In this document: in pieces, positions 1 through 6,231 of the stretch | How the letters are laid out: the number at the start of each line of letters is the position of its first letter | How positions within the stretch are numbered: position 1 is the stretch's first letter | Source: Chloroflexota bacterium | Lineage (GTDB): Bacteria > Chloroflexota > UBA4733 | DNA length: 7,795 nt | Direction: 5' to 3' | Assembly: GCA_025980355.1 (NCBI GenBank) | Contig: JAICXR010000143.1 | Location: 1 to 7,795 of the forward strand | Translations under genes and position numbers: made by a program | Notes under the pieces: generated by a model | What the model was told of the DNA's origin: nothing | What the model saw: the letters and a program-made list of their open reading frames with translations, nothing else | The model's database searches: none

Positions 1-1905
1 CGTCACCACCTCGTCACCGGGCTGCCAGTCGGTGCTGAAATAGCCCTGGCCGTCCGACTGGGCCCAGCGATGGCCGGTCGCATCCAGGAGGTGGACGAAG
101 AGACTGACATTTTGGGAGGGCCGGCGCAGGACGCGCCAGCGCAGCGAAACCCGGACCGTGCGCGGTTTCGCCGCGGTCGGGGGTGTCACGTCTGCGTCCA
201 GCAATACGACATCTTCCCCCAGCGTGACGTTGAGCGGCGTCGCCAACGCCGGCAAGGCGGCGGCCTGGGGCAACGCGTAGACCCGGTACCTGACGCCGCC
301 GGCGCTGTCGCGCGGGGCCGCCTGCAGATCGGCGGACGGAAGGGCGTTGACCGTCGCCGGGAGGGGCTGGTAGCCGTTGGCAAAGGCGTAGAGCGCTCCC
401 CCCGCGCCGGGACGCACCGGCAGACTCTTGGCCGCCTCGAACCAGATCGCCCGCTGGGCCGCTTGCGGCGCCAGGAACTCCACGGTCGGGTGGCGGTAGT
501 ACTGGGTGGCGACGTAAAGCGTCGTGGTCGGCGATGCGTTTTTCAGGATGGCCGCCAGGTCGGCGACGTCGCCGTGCAGCCAGTAGTACGTCTGCGGGTT
601 CGGCGCCCAGATCAGGAAGTAGCTGATGGCCGTCGCGATCGCTTCTGCTCCGATCAGGGTGGCGGCCAGCGGCGGCGCAACCCGTCGCCAGGCCGGCCGC
701 CGTCGTGCCAGGATGCGCCAGAGCCAGGCGGCGCCGACGGCGGGGAACGTGCAGACCGCCGGCACGGTGGCCAGGGTGTGCAACGTCTCCGGCGGGTCCG
801 TGGTCACGAATCCGGGCACGATCATCACCGCGAACCAGAGCAACAGCAGGATCCCGCCATCGGCGGGGAGGTTGGCGGCGGCACGCTCGGCGGCGGGCGC
901 CGAGGGACTGGGCGTCCTGGCACCGGGCGACACCAGGGCGCCTTTCTTGGCCTCCCCCCGGCCGGCGGCAGCGACGATGCAGGCCAGGATGCCGGCGTAG
1001 AAGAACACCGACATGAGGGGGTCGAAGATCGGCTTGCCGGAGAGGTTGTACTTCCACTGCGGGTCGCCGTGGAAGCTGAACATCCCGAGCGTCTTCTCCG
1101 CACCCACCATGACGGCCGGTTGATTGGAATGGGAGACGCCGGGCGAGAGCACCACCACCTGACCGACACGCTCGATGAACTCCTGGGGATACTGGGCGAA
1201 ATACCAGCCCAGGGGCGAGAACACCACGAAGGCCGCCACGCCGACGACGACCAGCCGGAGCAGGTAGCGCCAGTCGCGGTGACGGAGCGTCAGCCAGAGG
1301 AACCAGAGCGCCACCGCCAGCGGAAAGACCCGGGCCGTGGAATAGGTGTAGAGCGCGAGGCCGACGCAGGCACCGCCGGCCGCCAGCCAGCGCCAATCGC
1401 GCCTCTGGACGCCATTCCAGATCGCCCACCAGGCAAGGCACTCGAAGAGGGGCAGCGCGATGGCGCGATAGCCGAGCCGGCTGACGTGGACATGCCAGTA
1501 GGTGACGGCCAGGATGCCGGCGGCGAACAGGCCGAGGCGCCAGCCTCCCAGCCGCCGGACCAGCAGATAGAGCGCCGGCACGGTGAGCGTCCCGATGACG
1601 GCCGACACCACGCGCAAGGCGAAGGCGGTCCGGCCGAACAGGGTGATGCTTATCGCTTGCAGGTAGAGGTAGAGCGGCTCCATCCCGTTGCTGTCGGTAA
1701 AGAAGATGGGGTGGTGGGTCCAACTCACCGACGCGGCGTCGATGCCGCTCCAAGCCTCGTCGTAATGCAGCCCGACCGGAATGGTGGTGAGCAGCGGGAA
1801 GCGCAGGATGACCGTCACCACGAGCAGCGCCACGAAGCCGGCGATGTGCCAGCGGCGGCAGCCGAACCTGGCCGCCGGGGGGAGCGGGGAGGGAATGTCA
1901 GCCAT
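1..1905 (-). CDS. Family-39 (ArnT/PMT-like) membrane glycosyltransferase, 3' end beyond the window
   Basis: The minus-strand frame from ATG 1905 to base 1 is fully open: 635 residues, C-terminus off the left edge. Seen: a hydrophobic first helix (about residues 20-35), then LHYDEAW (46-52) with the Asp-Glu pair typical of the first extracytoplasmic loop of ArnT/PMT enzymes, NGMEPLYLYLQA (73-84), SRLGYRAI (142-149), and many further membrane segments to about residue 435. A soluble C-terminal part follows, with a beta-sandwich-like stretch from about 545 including VSLRW, SLFVHLLD and the final QPGDEVV. The family transfers sugars from polyprenyl-phosphate carriers outside the membrane; the acceptor cannot be told here. 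Start: an in-frame TAG lies ten codons upstream and ATG is the first start after it, though no good Shine-Dalgarno precedes it. Family assignment is firm, substrate unknown. Long open frames on both strands here are shadows. Confidence 0.93.
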   Translation of the reverse strand, partial: MADIPSPLPPAARFGCRRWHIAGFVALLVVTVILRFPLLTTIPVGLHYDEAWSGIDAASVSWTHHPIFFTDSNGMEPLYLYLQAISITLFGRTAFALRVVSAVIGTLTVPALYLLVRRLGGWRLGLFAAGILAVTYWHVHVSRLGYRAIALPLFECLAWWAIWNGVQRRDWRWLAAGGACVGLALYTYSTARVFPLAVALWFLWLTLRHRDWRYLLRLVVVGVAAFVVFSPLGWYFAQYPQEFIERVGQVVVLSPGVSHSNQPAVMVGAEKTLGMFSFHGDPQWKYNLSGKPIFDPLMSVFFYAGILACIVAAAGRGEAKKGALVSPGARTPSPSAPAAERAAANLPADGGILLLLWFAVMIVPGFVTTDPPETLHTLATVPAVCTFPAVGAAWLWRILARRRPAWRRVAPPLAATLIGAEAIATAISYFLIWAPNPQTYYWLHGDVADLAAILKNASPTTTLYVATQYYRHPTVEFLAPQAAQRAIWFEAAKSLPVRPGAGGALYAFANGYQPLPATVNALPSADLQAAPRDSAGGVRYRVYALPQAAALPALATPLNVTLGEDVVLLDADVTPPTAAKPRTVRVSLRWRVLRRPSQNVSLFVHLLDATGHRWAQSDGQGYFSTDWQPGDEVVT

Positions 1906-1933
1906 TCGCTGACTGTACCCGACTCGCTATAAT
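1905..1933 (+). promoter_or_regulatory. Putative sigma-70 promoter for the sugar isomerase-ATPase cluster
   Basis: A perfect TATAAT lies at 1928-1933, the only such hexamer in an otherwise GC-rich 85-bp divergent gap. A weak -35 candidate TTCGCT sits at 1905-1910 with a 17-bp spacer, touching the start codon of the divergent glycosyltransferase. Transcription would begin near 1940, about 50 bases before the GTG at 1991. No convincing minus-strand promoter for the glycosyltransferase is visible in the gap. The -10 match is seen directly; promoter function is inferred. Confidence 0.5.
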
Positions 1934-1976
1934 CCCTGCCAACACCGCCGGTCGCCGCGGCGCGGCCGATAGTTGC

Positions 1977-1983
1977 AGGGAGG
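1977..1983 (+). promoter_or_regulatory. Ribosome binding site that fixes the GTG start of the isomerase gene
   Basis: AGGGAGG is followed by a 7-base spacer and GTG at 1991. This supports GTG 1991 over the in-frame TTG at 1973, which lies before the site, and over the out-of-frame ATG at 1984. Confidence 0.8.
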
Positions 1984-1990
1984 ATGCATC

Positions 1991-2980
1991 GTGCGACCCG
2001 TCACACTGTTCACCGGCCAATGGGCCGATCTGCCGTTGGAGACGGTGGCCCAGAAGGCCGCGGAGTGGGGTTACGACGGCCTGGAGCTCGCCTCGTGGGG
2101 CGACCACTTCGACGTGATGCGCGCGGCGAAGGACACCCGGTATTGCGCCGAGCGGAAGGCGTTGCTCGCCAAATACAAGCTCAAGATGTATGCCTTCAGC
2201 ATCCACCTGACCGGGCAACTGGTCGCCGACGAGCCGCTGGACGAACGCCACGACCAATTCGCGCCGGCGGAGCTGAAAGGGAAGCCGGAGGCGATCCGCC
2301 GTTGGGCGATCGAGTTCTGCACGGCCGCGCCGGCCGCCGCCAAGAACATGGGCGTGCAGGTGGTCACCGGCTTCACCGGCTCGCCGATCTGGCACCTCTG
2401 GTTCCCCTTCCCGCCGCAGGTGCCGGCGCAGATCGAGGCCGGCTATCAGAAGTTCGCCCAGCGCTGGAACCCCATCCTCGATGAGTTCGGCAAGTACGGC
2501 ATCAAGTTTGGGCTGGAAGTACATCCCAGCGAGATCGCCTACGACGTGTATTCGGCGGAACGAACACTGGAAGCGCTTGGCCACCGCCCCGAATTCGGCT
2601 TCAACTTCGACCCGAGCCACCTGGTGTGGCAGGGGATCGACCCCGCCAAGTTCATCTACCGCTTCGCCGACCGCATTTACCACGTCCATATCAAGGACTC
2701 GAAAGTCCTGGTCGACGGGGAAAGCGGCATTTTGTCGTCGCATCTCAACTTCGGTGACCGGCGGCGGGGCTGGGATTTCGTCTCGCCGGGCCACGGCGAC
2801 GTGCAGTTCGAACCGATCATCCGCGCCCTGAACCGCATCGGCTACGAGGGACCGCTGTCGGTGGAGTGGGAAGATTCCGGCATGGATCGCTTCCACGGCG
2901 CCGCCGACACCGCTCGCCTGGTCCGCAGTTGGGACTTCCCGCCTTCCGCGCAGGCCTTCGACGCGGCCTTCAAGCGCTGA
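1991..2980 (+). CDS. Sugar phosphate isomerase/epimerase-like TIM-barrel protein
   Basis: This is a 329-residue cytoplasmic protein of the xylose-isomerase-like TIM-barrel superfamily (AP endonuclease 2/IolE-like fold), which isomerises or epimerises sugars and related polyols with a divalent metal. Seen: the N-terminal barrel motif WGYDGLELASWGDHFD (26-41), GLEVHPSE (174-181), NFDPSHLVWQ (205-214), HVHIKDSKV (231-239) and LSVEWEDSGMD (289-299). The likely metal ligands are E176, D207, H233 and E292, all present, so the enzyme looks active. Length is normal for the family. The start is set by the ribosome binding site; the TTG-initiated version would add six residues. It is first in a plus-strand cluster, with only 6 bases before the next gene. 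The substrate cannot be deduced. A functional link to the ATPase downstream is unproven, and they may simply share a transcript. Confidence 0.93.
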   Translation: MRPVTLFTGQWADLPLETVAQKAAEWGYDGLELASWGDHFDVMRAAKDTRYCAERKALLAKYKLKMYAFSIHLTGQLVADEPLDERHDQFAPAELKGKPEAIRRWAIEFCTAAPAAAKNMGVQVVTGFTGSPIWHLWFPFPPQVPAQIEAGYQKFAQRWNPILDEFGKYGIKFGLEVHPSEIAYDVYSAERTLEALGHRPEFGFNFDPSHLVWQGIDPAKFIYRFADRIYHVHIKDSKVLVDGESGILSSHLNFGDRRRGWDFVSPGHGDVQFEPIIRALNRIGYEGPLSVEWEDSGMDRFHGAADTARLVRSWDFPPSAQAFDAAFKR

Positions 2981-2986
2981 TCCGCC

Positions 2987-3163
2987 GTGACCGACGCGCC
3001 GCGTCCGGCGGTCGACCTCTACGCGGAGTTGGCGTCGCGCCTGGATGACGAGGAGCAGCGCCAACTGCTGCGGGCCCTGCTCGACCGGTTAGCCGAGGGC
3101 GGCGGCGCTGCCGTGCGCGAGGAGGTACGGACGCGACTGCGGGCCATCCTGGAAGGGAGCTGA
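2987..3163 (+). CDS. Small helical protein (58 residues) coupled to the Rad50-like ATPase
   Basis: The open frame runs GTG 2987 to TGA 3161-3163 and encodes 58 residues. I do not recognise a family. After a short proline-containing start (VTDAPRPAVD) the rest reads as two charged amphipathic helices, about residues 10-38 (DLYAELASRLDDEEQRQLL) and 44-56 (REEVRTRLRAIL), joined by a Gly-Gly-Gly turn. There is no signal peptide, membrane segment or Cys. It begins 6 bases after the isomerase stop without a clear Shine-Dalgarno, so translation is probably coupled to the upstream gene. Its TGA is immediately followed by the ATPase GTG in the same frame. The gap it fills is otherwise unexplained, and its composition and heptad-like Leu spacing look like real protein. 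A role as helical accessory subunit of the ATPase is inferred from position only. Confidence 0.7.
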   Translation: MTDAPRPAVDLYAELASRLDDEEQRQLLRALLDRLAEGGGAAVREEVRTRLRAILEGS

Positions 3164-5635
3164 GTGGGCTTCCAGTTGGCGCGCCTGGCCGCGACGGGCT
3201 TCCGTGGCATCAACCGCGCGCTGGATTTGGAATTGTCTGCCGGCCTGACGGTTGTCGTCGGACCGAACGGCGCGGGCAAGAGCAGTCTGCTCCAGGCGAT
3301 CGAATGGGCGCTGTTCGGCACACTGCCGGAGGGGGGCCACGCCGAATTCCGCCGCGAAGACGCCGTGGTGAACGCCTTCAGCAGCCAGAGCCGCGCCCGG
3401 GTCCGGCTCACGCTAAGCGATGGGAAGCGGACACTGAACGTCGAGCGAACGCGGACGCTCGGGCGCAGCACCACCGCCCGTAGCGAGCTCGTCGTCCGGG
3501 CCGACGGTCAGGTCTGGCGCGACGCCGCCGGTCAGGAGGCGTTGGAGCGGATCCTGCGCCTGACGGTGGCGGAATTCCATTCCGCCGTCATGCTCCGTCA
3601 AGACGCCAGCCGTTTGCTGGCCGGCGCCGAACACGAAGAGCGCGCCGCCACCATCGACCGTCTCCTGGGCATCGCCGCCCTGCGCGAGCTGAGCGACAAC
3701 TTCATCGTGAGCCAGGTCAGCCGCGAGGTCAACCGGGTTGCCAGGGAGCTGGACGCCCAACGCGCCGGCGGATTGACGACGACCCTGGAGTTGCGACGCT
3801 TGCTGTCGCAGCGCGAAGACGCCCTCGCCGCCCGTCGCATCAGCGCGGCGCGGCTGGGTGCGCGGGGCCTGGAATCGCTACTGACGGAACTGGAGTCCGG
3901 TCTCGCCCAGGTCACCACCGTCCTCAAGTTGCCGCCCGGTGACCGTCCGGCGACGCCGGCGGCCCGGCTGGCGGAGCTCCAGCGCCGCCTGCCCGTGGCG
4001 GCCCGCCAGCGGGAGGAGGCGCTGCGCCGGACCTATGAGCAACGCTCCCAGCTCGCCGTGGCGCTGGCCCGGCTGGAAAGCGCGGCCCAAGCGGCGGACG
4101 GCGGCGACCTCCTCCCGTCGGAACGGCCGGGTGACATCCAGGCCGATCTCGCCGGCATCGAGGAAGGGTTGGCGGATCTCCGCGGGCGGCGGGACCGCTG
4201 GGAACGGTTGCAGCGCGAGCGGACCGATCTCGGCGCGGCCCTGGCGGCGGCGCAGGACCAGTTACGCGCCCTGACCGCCCGTCGCGAGGCGAACGAGGAT
4301 GCGGACGCGCTCGACCGCCTGCAGCGCGAACTCGCCGCCGTGACCGCCGAAGGGAAGCAGCAGGGTGCCCAGGCGCGCCTGGTCGGCGACGCGCTGGAAG
4401 CCCTGGAGGGGGCGGACCCCGAGCAATGCCCCGTGTGCGGCCAACCGATCGATCCTGCTGCGCTGCGCCGGCATCTCCAGGCGGAAGTCGCCACGAACCG
4501 GGACCTGGGCCGGTTGGCGCAGTTGCGTCTGCGCTACCGTCGCCTCGACGACCAGCGCCGCCGTCTCCAGGAGGCGGCTCGCGAACTGGAGACGGCACGG
4601 GCGACGGTAGAGAGGCGGCAGGGCGATCTGGCGTCGGTGAACGGGGCCATCGCTGCCCTGCTGACCGCCGATCCGGCGACGGCGAACGCTCAATCCACCG
4701 GCCCAGGCGCTCCCTTCGAGCGGCGCGTTGCCGCCCTGGAGGAGGAACGCCAGGCGTTGCGCGATGCCGTGCGCCAGCAGGAGCAGGAGCGCCAAAGGCG
4801 CCATGCGCGGGGCGCACAGCAGCGGGCCGCCATCGAATCCGTGGCCAGGATACTGGACGTGCCGGTGGACGTGCCGACCGCGGACCTCTTGGAACGAGCA
4901 CAGCAACGCCAGGGGGCATTGACCGACGAGCTGGCGGGCCTGGAAGCCGCGGGAAGCCGGCTCACCGCCCTTGAGGCGGCCGCCCAGGAGGCCGCCGCGA
5001 TCTTCGACTACATCGACCTCAAAGCCAACGTCGAACGCCTGGAAAGCGGCCGTCCCGAGGCCGAACAGCGCCTCGGGGCCCTGCAGAAGACGCACGCCCG
5101 CTTGGTCCGACTTCAAAGCGGCTTGCAAGCGATCCACAGCGCCGCCGCCGAACTCGGCGAAGCGCGCTTGCAGCGCGCGCTCGACACGGTCTTGCCGCTC
5201 GCCAACCGGTACTTCGATCGCCTGGGCGGGCACCCGACGTACTCGGCGCTAACACTGCAGCCGCAGATGCAACGCGGCGCCAGCATCTATGCCCTGCTCG
5301 CCCACGATAGCGACCTGGAACACGCCACCTTCCTGCCGACCCGCCTATCGCACACCCAGATTCACGTCGCCGCCCTCGCCATCTTCCTCGCCCTGGCCGC
5401 CCAGCCGCTGCACCGCCTTGACCTGCTCCTCCTGGATGACCCGGCCCAGTCGATGGACGCCGAACGCCGACGAGCGCTCGCGACGGCGCTGGCGCAGGAA
5501 GAGTCAGACCGCCAGATGCTCGTGACGACGGAAGACGGCGCCTTTGGCGAACAGTTGCGGACGGCGGCCCAGGGGCCCGCGCGCATCGTGCCATTGGGAA
5601 GTTGGGACAGCGGTGGGGTCCGGCTCGACGGCTAA
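3164..5635 (+). CDS. Rad50/SbcC-like AAA ATPase with zinc hook
   Basis: This 823-residue protein has the Rad50/SMC plan: split ATPase head, two long coiled coils and a central zinc hook. Seen: Walker A GPNGAGKS (33-40, K39), Q-loop Gln in LRQD (Q146), Glu/Arg/Leu/Ala-rich coiled coil from about 180 to 415, hook CPVCGQPI with C422 and C425, a second coiled coil to about 700, signature LSHTQ (728-732), Walker B LLLLDD ending at D758-D759, and D-loop QSMD. Relatives bind DNA ends and dimerise through a shared zinc. It is shorter than typical SbcC (about 1,000 residues). Odd points: LSHTQ replaces LSGGQ, Walker B has DD rather than DE, the usual H-loop His appears to be Glu (TTED, 788-791), and no Mre11/SbcD nuclease gene adjoins it. 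GTG 3164 directly follows an in-frame TGA and has GGGAG upstream. The precise subfamily is uncertain; calling it sbcC would overstate the evidence. Confidence 0.92.
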   Translation: MGFQLARLAATGFRGINRALDLELSAGLTVVVGPNGAGKSSLLQAIEWALFGTLPEGGHAEFRREDAVVNAFSSQSRARVRLTLSDGKRTLNVERTRTLGRSTTARSELVVRADGQVWRDAAGQEALERILRLTVAEFHSAVMLRQDASRLLAGAEHEERAATIDRLLGIAALRELSDNFIVSQVSREVNRVARELDAQRAGGLTTTLELRRLLSQREDALAARRISAARLGARGLESLLTELESGLAQVTTVLKLPPGDRPATPAARLAELQRRLPVAARQREEALRRTYEQRSQLAVALARLESAAQAADGGDLLPSERPGDIQADLAGIEEGLADLRGRRDRWERLQRERTDLGAALAAAQDQLRALTARREANEDADALDRLQRELAAVTAEGKQQGAQARLVGDALEALEGADPEQCPVCGQPIDPAALRRHLQAEVATNRDLGRLAQLRLRYRRLDDQRRRLQEAARELETARATVERRQGDLASVNGAIAALLTADPATANAQSTGPGAPFERRVAALEEERQALRDAVRQQEQERQRRHARGAQQRAAIESVARILDVPVDVPTADLLERAQQRQGALTDELAGLEAAGSRLTALEAAAQEAAAIFDYIDLKANVERLESGRPEAEQRLGALQKTHARLVRLQSGLQAIHSAAAELGEARLQRALDTVLPLANRYFDRLGGHPTYSALTLQPQMQRGASIYALLAHDSDLEHATFLPTRLSHTQIHVAALAIFLALAAQPLHRLDLLLLDDPAQSMDAERRRALATALAQEESDRQMLVTTEDGAFGEQLRTAAQGPARIVPLGSWDSGGVRLDG
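4855..4878 (+). repeat. 12-bp tandem duplication inside the ATPase coiled coil
   Basis: GGACGTGCCG occurs twice at 12-base spacing (4855-4864 and 4867-4876), giving the peptide DVPVDVP at residues 565-571. It keeps the frame and sits in a proline-containing break of the second coiled coil. It looks like a small slippage duplication with no evident function. Confidence 0.6.
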
Positions 5636-5922
5636 CGCCGGCCAGTCAGCACTTCTTGCAATTTCTCCAATGCCCACATGCGCACGAGGGTCGTCGGGCC
5701 GATGCCCAAACGCTCCGCCTCAGCACGGAAAGCGCCCCACTGTTCGGTGCTGACCCTGATCGGGATCACCTTTTCCATCGGGCGCTTGAAGTGCGGGCGA
5801 TCTTCTTCCGGGACGGGTGTGGTGCCCTCCCACGCGTTCCCACCGGCGTCGATACGATCGACTTCTGCGCGTAGTTCTTCCCTCCATTCCGCCTGATCGT
5901 CCGGGACGATGCGAATGCCCAT
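5632..5922 (-). CDS. BrnA-like ribbon-helix-helix antitoxin
   Basis: This 96-residue protein starts at ATG 5922. Residues 1-45 are acidic and probably extended (RIVPDDQAEWREELRAEVD). The C-terminal part fits a ribbon-helix-helix domain: strand KVIPIRVS (51-58), helix TEQWGAFRAEAERLG (59-73), turn IGP, helix TTLVRMWALEKLQE (77-90). In BrnT/BrnA-type pairs the antitoxin follows the toxin, binds it through its N-terminal region and represses the promoter as a dimer; the gene order here matches. ATG 5922 is preferred over the in-frame GTG at 5940 because a perfect AGGAGG lies nine bases before it. It begins 14 bases after the toxin stop. It ends in TAG, overlapping the ATPase stop by 4 bases tail to tail. 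The reading frame is intact, unlike its partner. Assignment to the BrnA/CopG-type group is by pattern, not alignment. Confidence 0.85.
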   Translation of the reverse strand: MGIRIVPDDQAEWREELRAEVDRIDAGGNAWEGTTPVPEEDRPHFKRPMEKVIPIRVSTEQWGAFRAEAERLGIGPTTLVRMWALEKLQEVLTGRR

Positions 5923-5931
5923 ATTCGTTTT

Positions 5932-5937
5932 CCTCCT
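5932..5937 (-). promoter_or_regulatory. Strong ribosome binding site of the antitoxin
   Basis: A perfect AGGAGG (5937 down to 5932) lies nine bases before ATG 5922 and overlaps the toxin stop codon (TGA, 5939-5937) by one base. This placement would couple antitoxin to toxin translation, but the site is strong enough to work alone, which matters because the toxin frame is interrupted. Confidence 0.8.
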
Positions 5938-6215
5938 CACCCCTGCTCGTAGAGACGGCGCTCGGCGCTGCTCATGTCGCGGGCGGTCACGACACGCCAG
6001 ACACCCGGCGTGGTCTCGACCAGGACCACGAAGAGATAACGCCCGCCATACGTGCGCGCGAAGACGCGCATCGTGCCGCCCCGCCCCTTCCGCTAGACCT
6101 GATCACGCGGCGGCGTGTACAGGCAGACTTCTTCCACCTCCTCGAAGGTGACGCCGTGTTTGATGCCAAGCTTCTCCAGCACAGCCTCCGAGATCATCAG
6201 GTCATCGACGCGCAC
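5937..6215 (-). pseudogene. BrnT-like toxin interrupted by an in-frame TAG
   Basis: Read from GTG 6215 to TGA 5939-5937, the frame is 92 codons with one internal TAG at 6095-6093 (codon 41). The first 40 residues carry SEAVLEKLGIKHGVTFEEVEEV, residues 9-30, and the part after the stop carries RKGRGGTMRVFARTYGGRYL (42-61) and VVTARDMSSAERRLYE (75-90). Together these give the full pattern of the small BrnT-like RNase toxins: KHGV..EEVEEV, then R-G-R-G, T-GGRYL-VV, then TARDM--ERR-Y. No frameshift is needed; only the TAG breaks it. The gene lies 16 bases downstream of the YfhO-type gene, with GGGAG nine bases before the GTG. An internal ATG (6071) could give a separate 44-residue C-terminal piece. 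Either the toxin is dead, it works as two pieces, or the TAG is a read error. The start could also be the ATG at codon 7. Confidence 0.8.
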
Positions 6216-6231
6216 GGACCGAGTCTCCCAT

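Noticed and set aside
14..1753. A 579-codon minus-strand open frame
   Set aside because: It is a different frame of the same strand as the glycosyltransferase and gives Arg/Pro/Ala-rich nonsense. The true frame is open to the window edge.
70..1932. A 620-codon open frame on the plus strand opposite the glycosyltransferase
   Set aside because: Its product is low-complexity Arg/Gly/Gln/Asp-rich with no motif or membrane segment, as expected of the antisense of a GC-rich gene. The minus-strand glycosyltransferase frame has clear family motifs over the whole stretch.
1906..1990. A riboswitch or structured leader in the divergent gap
   Set aside because: The gap is only 85 bases and holds a GC-rich stretch with CCGCGG-like self-complementarity, but no conserved riboswitch pattern or terminator hairpin with a T-run.
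1898..3064. A 388-codon minus-strand open frame opposite the isomerase
   Set aside because: Antisense shadow: its sequence is Arg/Val/Gly-rich without motifs, while the plus strand encodes a motif-complete TIM barrel.
3924..5233. Long minus-strand open frames opposite the ATPase coiled coil
   Set aside because: They are Pro/Arg/Gly-rich or antisense-like products with no family signature, lying wholly within the well-supported ATPase gene.
2987..5635. A Lamassu- or Wadjet-type defence system
   Set aside because: The SMC-like ATPase and small protein recall such systems, but no effector nuclease (LmuA-like) or Jet subunit is present; the adjacent gene is a sugar isomerase.
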